Shown here one piece after another: positions 23,222-28,310 of a stretch of 28,310 nt of DNA. Each line of letters opens with the position of its first letter. Positions within the stretch are counted from its first letter, which is position 1. The notes below the pieces were generated by a model. It was not told the DNA's origin and searched no databases. It saw nothing but the letters and a program-made list of their open reading frames with translations. This DNA comes from DATKMK01 sp035541895 (GTDB lineage Bacteria > Desulfobacterota > Binatia > HRBIN30 > JACQVA1): assembly GCA_035541895.1 (NCBI GenBank), contig DATKMK010000113.1:1-28310 (forward strand), written 5' to 3'. A program made the translations under genes and the position numbers.

Positions 23222-23890
23222 GTGTACAATCAACCTGTCGCCGACGGCTCGTTGCTGGCCTGCCCGCAATGCGATCTGTTGCAGCGACTTCCGAATCTTG
23301 CGCCGGGAGGTTCCGCGCGCTGCCCGCGTTGCGACCACGAACTCTGGCGGCGCCGTGTGGACTCGCTCAACCGGACGCTGGCGCTGACGATCACGGCCGC
23401 GGTGCTGTACATCGTCGCGAACTCCGTCCCCATGCTCGGTCTGACCGTCGTCGGTCGCAGCGCATCGACGACGGTATTCGGCGGCGCCCTGCAGTTGTGG
23501 AACGACGGACAGCAGATCGTGGCGGTGTTGGTCCTGTTCAGCGCGGTCATAGCGCCGGCGTTGCAGATCGCCTTCATGCTCGGGATCGTCTTGGGTGCGC
23601 ATCGCCACCGTCCGTCGCGATGGGTGGGCGAGCTGCTGCGCCATCATCCGGCGACGCGGACGTGGAGCATGATCGAGGTGATGCTGCTCGGCGTGTTGGT
23701 CGCCTTGATCAAGATTTCGGAATTGGCGACGGTGATTCCCGGCCTCGCGCTCTTCGCACTCGGCGCGCTAGTTTTCGTCTTCGCCGCCATCCAATCGAAC
23801 TTCGATCCGCGCGAGGTGTGGGATCGTATCGAGTGGGCGAACGCCGCCGACGCCGCGGTCGACTCGGATTTGGCCGAGGTGACCACGTGA
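23222..23890 (+). CDS. pqiA: PqiA-like membrane protein, first half (split PqiA)
   Basis: 222 aa from GTG 23222; TTG 23210 and GTG 23204 are alternatives, and no start has a clear Shine-Dalgarno. A zinc ribbon opens it (C14-x2-C17 and C34-x2-C37: LLACPQCDLLQRLPNL and ARCPRCD). About four membrane helices follow with LYIVANSVPMLGL, family motif TWSMIEVMLLGVLVALIKI and REVWDRIEW. It aligns with the N-terminal half of E. coli PqiA/LetA, an inner-membrane partner of the MCE protein PqiB. Two-gene PqiA arrangements are known in other Gram-negatives, so this is an architecture variant, not a frameshift: each half has its own ribbon and start. Its TGA overlaps the GTG of the second half. Confidence 0.88.
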   Translation: MYNQPVADGSLLACPQCDLLQRLPNLAPGGSARCPRCDHELWRRRVDSLNRTLALTITAAVLYIVANSVPMLGLTVVGRSASTTVFGGALQLWNDGQQIVAVLVLFSAVIAPALQIAFMLGIVLGAHRHRPSRWVGELLRHHPATRTWSMIEVMLLGVLVALIKISELATVIPGLALFALGALVFVFAAIQSNFDPREVWDRIEWANAADAAVDSDLAEVTT

Positions 23891-24531
23891 GCGCGCTCGT
23901 CACGGCCATGCAGCACGGACTGCACGGGTGCGAGGTCTGCGGGCTGCTCTCGCGCCCCGCCCGCGGCGAGACCGAGGGCCACTGTCCGCGGTGCGGGTGT
24001 GTCGTGGAGTTCCGCAAGCCCGACAGCATTCAACGCAGTTGGGCGTTTCTAATCGCCGCCGCGGTCTGTTACTTGCCGGCCAATCTGCTGCCGGTGCTGA
24101 CGACGACCACCGCCGCTGGACCCGAATCCGACACCATCATGCAAGGCGTCATCCTGTTGTGGTCGCCGACCGGCTGGCCGTTGTCGCTGATCGTCCTGTT
24201 TGCCAGCATCATGATCCCCAGCGCCAAGATTCTCGCGCTCGCGTACCTGCTGATCACGGTGCAGCGCGGCTCGGCGACGAACAGCGAGCAGCGGATTCGG
24301 CTCTATCGCTTGGTCGAGCTCATCGGGCGGTGGTCGATGGTCGACGTGTTCGTCGACGCCTTCACCGCGTCGCTCGTGCAACTGCAGCCCTTGATGTCGG
24401 TATCGCCCGCGCCCGGCTTGTTCTTCTTCGCTGCAGTGGTCGTGCTCACCATGCTTGGGGTGGAATCGTTCGATCCGCGACTGATTTGGGATTCCGCCAG
24501 CGCAAAAGAGATCCGCCATGCCCGACACTGA
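23887..24531 (+). CDS. pqiA: PqiA-like membrane protein, second half (split PqiA)
   Basis: 214 aa from GTG 23887, whose GTGA overlaps the preceding stop by 4 nt, a typical coupling arrangement; ATG 23908 is the alternative. A zinc ribbon (C15-x2-C18, C33-x2-C36: CEVCGLL, HCPRCGC) precedes four helices and signature motifs of the C-terminal half of PqiA: AVCYLPANLLPVLT, GVILLWSPTGWPLSLIVLFA, SIMIPSAKILAL, GRWSMVDVFVDAF and FDPRLIWDSAS. In E. coli the equivalent segment reads SIMVPTLKM and GRWSMIDVFV. It acts in the inner membrane with PqiB and probably the first half as a complete PqiA unit. Its last 14 nt overlap the pqiB start. Confidence 0.9.
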   Translation: MSALVTAMQHGLHGCEVCGLLSRPARGETEGHCPRCGCVVEFRKPDSIQRSWAFLIAAAVCYLPANLLPVLTTTTAAGPESDTIMQGVILLWSPTGWPLSLIVLFASIMIPSAKILALAYLLITVQRGSATNSEQRIRLYRLVELIGRWSMVDVFVDAFTASLVQLQPLMSVSPAPGLFFFAAVVVLTMLGVESFDPRLIWDSASAKEIRHARH

Positions 24532-26107
24532 CACGTCGCTCCCTCCGGTCCCCGAATCGCGCGCGCACAGCCGGCAGCGCACGCGGTTATCGCTGGTGTG
24601 GATCATTCCGATTGTCGCGGCGATCGCTGGCGCGTGGGTCGCCGCGACGCGTATTCTCGGCGAAGGGCCGAAGATTACGATCGTCTTCAAGTCCGCGGAG
24701 GGACTCGAAGCGGGCAAGACCAAGATCCAGTTCAACGGCGTCGAAGTGGGGACCGTGACGACGATCCGGCTGTCGGACGATCACAAGAGCGTCATCACCA
24801 CTGCGCAGATGGCGCCCAAGACCGACGGCTTTCTCGTCGACGACACACGCTTCTGGGTGGTGCGCCCGCGCATCTCGGGCGCCAACGTCACGGGCTTGGG
24901 GACGCTGATCTCGGGATCCTACATCGCCATGGACATCGGTCACTCGGGGCACCACCGGCACGACTTCGTCGCGCTTGAAACCCCGCCGGTCGTCACCGGC
25001 GACGTTCCCGGCCGGTTCTTCGTTTTGAAAACTCCCGACCTCGGTTCGCTCGATACCGGCACGCCGGTGTTCTTTCGGCGACTCCAGGTTGGACAGGTGG
25101 CGTCGTACGAACTCGCGAAGGACGGCCGCTTCCTGAACATTCGCGTGTTCGTCAACGCCCCCTACGATCAGTACGTCACGCTCGACACGCGCTTCTGGCA
25201 TGCCAGTGGGATCGACGTGTCGCTGTCGGCGAGCGGCCTCAGCGTGCAAACCCAGTCGGCGTTGTCCCTCTTGGTCGGCGGTATCGCCTTCGAGACTCCC
25301 CCGACCCTTTCGGTCCTGCCGGCGGCCGAACCGGACACGGAATTTACCCTGTTCGCGAACCGGACCGAAGCGTTCAAGCTGCCCGAGCGCGATCCGCAGA
25401 TCTATCGGCTGGTGTTCAAGGAATCCGTCCGTGGTCTCGCGGTCGGTGCGCCGGTGGAGTTTCGCGGCATTGCGATCGGCGAGGTCACTCAGATCGACGC
25501 ACAGATCGATGCCAAGACGTTCGAGTTCTCCTCGCCGGTGACCGTCCGCCTGGAAGCTCAGCGGCTGGGGGTCAAGGTCGTCGATCTGGCTCCAGGTGCG
25601 GATACAGCCTCGATTCGCCGGCAGTTGATGGACAGTTTGGTGGCGCACGGAGTGCGCGCGCAATTGCGAACGGGAAATCTGCTGACGGGGGCCTTGTTCA
25701 TCGCGTTCGATTTCTTTCCCGATGCGCCGGCGACGACGCTGAACTGGTCGCAAAGTCCGGTTCACCTCCCGACCGTTCCCGGTCAGTTTGAGGGGATCGA
25801 GGCGAATGTGGCCAACATCATCAAGAAGCTCGACCAGGTGCCGATCAAGGCAATTGGCGACGACCTCCACAAGGCGCTCGCGGATCTCGACCGCACCTTG
25901 GTCAGCGCCCGCGCAACGCTGCAAAGCGGGCAGAACACGCTCGACAACGCCGGCAAGTTGATCGAGCCGAACTCGGTTCTCGAAACGCAGTTGAGCGGGA
26001 CACTCCAGGATGTCAGCCGGGCCGCGCGGTCGTTGACCTTGCTGTTGGACTACCTCGAGCGTCATCCCGAAGCGTTGATTCGCGGCAAAACAGAGGAGGC
26101 CCAGTGA
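24518..26107 (+). CDS. pqiB: PqiB, triple-MCE-domain intermembrane transport protein
   Basis: 529 aa, near E. coli PqiB (546 aa). One N-terminal membrane anchor (LSLVWIIPIVAAIAGAWVAA) leads to three MCE domains at about 53-140 (ITIVFKSAEGLEAGKTKIQF), 166-243 (FFVLKTPDLGSLDTGTPVFF) and 293-380 (LVFKESVRGLAVGAPVEFRG). A long helical C-terminus (~425-525) follows and ends in YLERHPEALIRGK, the conserved PqiB close. In E. coli these rings stack into a tube and the helices form a needle that spans the periplasm to carry lipids between membranes. The start ATG 24518 lies inside the end of the second pqiA gene, and its stop overlaps pqiC by 1 nt. All domains are intact. Confidence 0.94.
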   Translation: MPDTDTSLPPVPESRAHSRQRTRLSLVWIIPIVAAIAGAWVAATRILGEGPKITIVFKSAEGLEAGKTKIQFNGVEVGTVTTIRLSDDHKSVITTAQMAPKTDGFLVDDTRFWVVRPRISGANVTGLGTLISGSYIAMDIGHSGHHRHDFVALETPPVVTGDVPGRFFVLKTPDLGSLDTGTPVFFRRLQVGQVASYELAKDGRFLNIRVFVNAPYDQYVTLDTRFWHASGIDVSLSASGLSVQTQSALSLLVGGIAFETPPTLSVLPAAEPDTEFTLFANRTEAFKLPERDPQIYRLVFKESVRGLAVGAPVEFRGIAIGEVTQIDAQIDAKTFEFSSPVTVRLEAQRLGVKVVDLAPGADTASIRRQLMDSLVAHGVRAQLRTGNLLTGALFIAFDFFPDAPATTLNWSQSPVHLPTVPGQFEGIEANVANIIKKLDQVPIKAIGDDLHKALADLDRTLVSARATLQSGQNTLDNAGKLIEPNSVLETQLSGTLQDVSRAARSLTLLLDYLERHPEALIRGKTEEAQ

Positions 26108-26772
26108 TGGCCAGCCGTACCCGACATGTACTCGCGATCGTCCTCGTTGCGGCCGGCGCTGGGTGCAGCGCCACGCCGCCGGCACGTTTCTACACGCTCG
26201 CTTCGACCGCTGCGGCGAACGAAGCGGTGGCGGTGCGCTACGCCGTCGTGGTTGGGCCGGTGTCGATCCCGGGCGAGGTGGACCGGCCCCAGTTCGTCGT
26301 GCACGTGGCGTCGAACCGTGTCGAGGTCGACGAGTTCAATCGCTGGGCGGCGCCGCTGGGCGACGCGATCGCACGAGCAGTCGCCGGCAACCTCGCGATG
26401 CTCCTCGGTACGCCGAACGTCGCCACCGCGCCGTTGGCGAACTTCAACGCCGCATACGTGGTCACGATCGATGTCCAGCGCTTCGACTCCACGCCGGGCG
26501 AGACGGCGTTGATCGACGCCGTGTGGGCCGTGCGCGCGACAGCCGGCGGCGCCACGCGCTCGGGGCGCACGATCGGACGCGAGGCCGTTGCGGACAAGGA
26601 TTTCGATGCGCTGGCGGCGGCGCACAGTCGCGCGCTGGCCACTGTCAGTGCCGACATCGCCACGGCCATCCGCGCGCTGGCGGGCGGCGACAGCAAACCG
26701 GCGCCGTCCGGGGCGAAGCCCGACGGGCGACAGTCCGCGGCGAAGAAGAGCAAGCCGTCGCCCGACAAGTGA
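26107..26772 (+). CDS. pqiC: PqiC, ABC-type transport auxiliary lipoprotein
   Basis: 221 aa from ATG 26107, which has GAGGAGG 7 nt upstream; GTG 26104 would overlap the pqiB TGA. Lipoprotein signal HVLAIVLVAAGAGC with Cys20, then SATPPARFYTLAS, the opening strand of the PqiC/DUF330 family, followed by VVGPVSIPGEVDRPQFVVHV, with NRVEVDEFNRWAAPLGDAIA, and VTIDVQRFDSTPGETALIDA. E. coli PqiC (187 aa) sits in the outer membrane as an octameric cap for the PqiB needle. This protein carries an extra Lys/Pro/Ser-rich tail of ~30 residues (GGDSKPAPSGAKPDG and onward), not part of the family fold. It completes the pqiAABC operon. Confidence 0.92.
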   Translation: MASRTRHVLAIVLVAAGAGCSATPPARFYTLASTAAANEAVAVRYAVVVGPVSIPGEVDRPQFVVHVASNRVEVDEFNRWAAPLGDAIARAVAGNLAMLLGTPNVATAPLANFNAAYVVTIDVQRFDSTPGETALIDAVWAVRATAGGATRSGRTIGREAVADKDFDALAAAHSRALATVSADIATAIRALAGGDSKPAPSGAKPDGRQSAAKKSKPSPDK

Positions 26773-26790
26773 GAGACGGAACGCTGTATC

Positions 26791-27525
26791 ATGATGGATC
26801 GGTTGCTGGCGCGACGACACACGATACTGCTCGTCGTCATCGTCACGACGTTTCTCGTCCGCCCGCTTTTCGGCGAGGGTCCGGTCGCGCTGATGGTGTT
26901 CAGCGTCGCGTTGTTGGCCCTGCTCCTGCTCGCACTGTACACCACACAAGTCGACGACCTGGTCGGCGATCGAGATGTCCTTGTGCATCAGCGCCGGCGG
27001 CGGTGGCTGATCGCGTGGCCCCTCGGTCTCGTGGCGATAGCGGAGCGACTCTACAGCCTGGTGAATCCGAGCGCGCGATTGCTCACCGTCGCTATGCTGT
27101 GCTGGCTGGCGTTCTTCGCCTTTGTCACTTGGAGCCTGTTGCGCACGCTGCTGAAGCATCGAGAGGTGACCGGCGAAACCATTGCCATGGCGGTCTCGAT
27201 TTACCTGCTCATCGGGCTGACGTGGGGCATGCTATACATCGCTCTGTTTCAGCAGCATCCCGACGCCTTCAGCTTCGGCGGGTCGACGGTGCCGACCCCG
27301 GCGTTGACGCCGGAACGACAATCCATCTTTCCGGTCTTCATCTACTTCAGCCTCACCACTCTCTCAACGATCGGTTTTGGCGACATCCTCCCGTTGAGCT
27401 TAGAGGCGCGCTATGCGGCGGTCGCCGAGGGAATCACCGGGCAGTTCTACCTGGCGATCTTGGTCGCTCGCTTGGTTGGACTACAGATGAGCGGAACGGC
27501 AGGTCGCAACGATCGCGCTCCGTGA
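26791..27525 (+). CDS. 6-TM potassium-channel-type membrane protein
   Basis: 244 aa from ATG 26791 (a second ATG follows at once). Six hydrophobic segments lie at ~11-27, 31-52, 72-90, 96-120, 129-153 and 205-230. A pore loop between the last two carries LTTLSTIGFGDILP, with T193-I-G-F-G-D198 as the K+ selectivity filter. No Arg-rich voltage-sensing helix and no RCK/NAD-binding domain follow, unlike Kch or KtrA-linked channels. The ion_trans_2 family conducts K+ across the inner membrane as tetramers. It starts 18 nt after pqiC in the same direction, so it is probably transcribed with the pqi operon, an association I do not know from E. coli. It converges on the terminal lipoprotein gene. Confidence 0.85.
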   Translation: MMDRLLARRHTILLVVIVTTFLVRPLFGEGPVALMVFSVALLALLLLALYTTQVDDLVGDRDVLVHQRRRRWLIAWPLGLVAIAERLYSLVNPSARLLTVAMLCWLAFFAFVTWSLLRTLLKHREVTGETIAMAVSIYLLIGLTWGMLYIALFQQHPDAFSFGGSTVPTPALTPERQSIFPVFIYFSLTTLSTIGFGDILPLSLEARYAAVAEGITGQFYLAILVARLVGLQMSGTAGRNDRAP

Positions 27526-27534
27526 AAAGGATCG

Positions 27535-27567
27535 CGGCGGAGACTCCCCGACGGAGAACCTCCGCCG
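27535..27567. terminator. Inverted repeat between convergent genes, candidate terminator
   Basis: CGGCGGAG (27535-27542) and CTCCGCCG (27560-27567) are perfect 8-bp inverted arms around a 17-nt loop, in the 57-nt gap between the channel gene and the lipoprotein gene. It is symmetric, hence possibly bidirectional. No T-run follows on either side, so it would be weak or factor-assisted. Confidence 0.45.
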
Positions 27568-27582
27568 AACCGGTAACTGCCT

Positions 27583-28206
27583 TCACTTCTTGGTCGGTGT
27601 GTCGACCGAAATTGCCAGCGCCTCGGTGAATGTGATGTCGACGAGGTCGCCGACCGAGACGCGATTGAGGTTGTCGGGATTGCGGACCTTGACGGTGGTG
27701 GTCTCGCCGTCGAGGTTGCGCAAGGTCACCGTGTTGGCGGTCTTGTCGATCGCGGCGATGGTCGTGGTCAGCGTCGTGACCCGGCCGGCGGCCGCGCCTG
27801 GCTTTTCCCCCTCCTTCGCGCGCCCGGCGGCGGCCGCTACGCTCGCGCCCGGCGCGGCATCACCCGGCTTCTTCACCTCGTAGGCGAGCGACTCGTAGTA
27901 GGTGACGGTCACGTCGTCGCCGACCTTGACCTGTGGCAGGTTGCGCACCTCGTCGCCGGCGACGAACTTCACGACGGAACCGTCGGCGCGCTGGAGCGTG
28001 ACGTGACGCGTCTTGAGGTCGATCGCCTTCACCTTGGCCGTCGCGGTTACGAGGTTCTCCGCGACGGTGCCACTCGGAAGCGGTGCGGCCACCGCAGGCG
28101 GCGCCGGCGCCGCTTCCTTGGACATGCTGGCGCAACCGGCTACGCCGAGCGTGAGGTAGATTGCCGCCACACCCATCGTCTCGAACTTCTTCATCCGTCT
28201 CTGCAT
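27583..28206 (-). CDS. Lipoprotein with an internally duplicated beta-rich domain
   Basis: 207 aa from ATG 28206, supported by GGGAG 7 nt upstream; ATG 28194 has weaker support. Lipobox TLGVAGC gives lipidated Cys25, then an Ala/Pro linker. Two copies of one domain follow: residues ~54-112 (VKAIDLKTRHVTLQRADGS, LPQVKVGDDVTVTYYESLAY) and ~145-202 (IAAIDKTANTVTLRNLDGE, NRVSVGDLVDITFTEALAIS). They share the pattern [KI]-x-A-I-D-x4-[HT]-V-T-L-x3-D-G and V-G-D-x-V-x-[VI]-[TF], suggesting a small beta-barrel. An Ala/Gly/Lys linker joins them. The function is unknown; it is probably periplasmic and membrane-anchored. Upstream 28207-28310 shows no convincing promoter. Confidence 0.8.
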   Translation of the reverse strand: MQRRMKKFETMGVAAIYLTLGVAGCASMSKEAAPAPPAVAAPLPSGTVAENLVTATAKVKAIDLKTRHVTLQRADGSVVKFVAGDEVRNLPQVKVGDDVTVTYYESLAYEVKKPGDAAPGASVAAAAGRAKEGEKPGAAAGRVTTLTTTIAAIDKTANTVTLRNLDGETTTVKVRNPDNLNRVSVGDLVDITFTEALAISVDTPTKK

Positions 28207-28310
28207 ACTCTTTCTCCCTTGTTGGCTCGAAAGGCCAGTTGTTTGGTGCGGCAGATTACCATCGGCAGTCGCCCAGAAAAGAGCAAGAAGACCCCCGGCA
28301 CCATTATTGG

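Noticed and set aside
24587..26185. A 532-codon minus-strand frame antisense to pqiB
   Set aside because: Composition is shadow-like and the plus strand encodes three MCE domains.
28283..28310. Possible start of another dispersed repeat at the window edge (CCCCCGGCACCATTATTGG)
   Set aside because: It is cut by the window boundary and has no second copy here, so it cannot be supported.

Overview
The window is GC-rich (roughly 60-65% by eye), densely packed, and looks chromosomal. It comes from a Gram-negative bacterium: it has a complete PqiA/PqiB/PqiC envelope-spanning system, several lipoproteins with lipoboxes, a MetA-like outer-membrane protein and secreted enzymes. An 8-heme cytochrome with TPRs, a large Thr/Pro-rich exported stalk protein and an AtsA-type sulfatase are most reminiscent of uncultivated soil or sediment lineages of the deltaproteobacterial/Binatota kind. 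That placement is inference; there is no rRNA or other marker gene here. I see no tRNA, CRISPR array, IS element or prophage, and no gene-free stretch exceeds 300 bases.

Layout. 1-1.5 kb: the end of a secreted-type protein, a stand-alone NFACT-R protein on the minus strand, a small zinc ribbon, and a DUF421 membrane protein preceded by an 18-bp tandem duplication. 1.6-4.5 kb: a 938-aa protein with a ~500-residue Thr/Pro/Ser stalk and a probable propeller-type C-terminal domain, followed by a REPIN-like inverted-repeat element. 4.7-8.3 kb: an orphan hybrid-sensor-like PAS/GAF histidine kinase, a tiny minus-strand ORF, and an AlaA-type aminotransferase. 8.3-11.3 kb, minus strand: a MATE transporter whose end overlaps a GT-C glycosyltransferase. 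11.3-12.3 kb: mscS with a good sigma70-type promoter. 12.3-15.8 kb, minus strand: a small exported Pro/Glu/Ala protein, an octaheme cytochrome with HEAT/TPR repeats, and a DUF4239 membrane protein.

15.8-16.5 kb holds two broken genes: a deazaflavin-dependent nitroreductase-type N-terminus and a GrpB-type C-terminus. Each has lost its outer half, so this looks like a recombination patch. 16.6-21.4 kb: an exported DUF1254/DUF1214 protein facing a DUF4410 lipoprotein and a complete arylsulfatase. 21.6-23.0 kb: an ICMT/PEMT-like methyltransferase and a MetA-like outer-membrane protein.

23.2-27.5 kb is the clearest operon: pqiA split into two genes, then pqiB and pqiC, all overlapping by 1-14 nt, then a 6-TM potassium channel 18 nt downstream. 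It is divergent from the MetA-like gene. The window ends with a minus-strand lipoprotein built from an internally duplicated beta-rich domain.

I found no single obviously new system. The best leads are the octaheme cytochrome/DUF4239 pair, the pqi operon with its potassium channel and divergent barrel, the two-ended truncated gene patch, the REPIN-like element, and a 46-codon ORF with strongly coding-like codon use.
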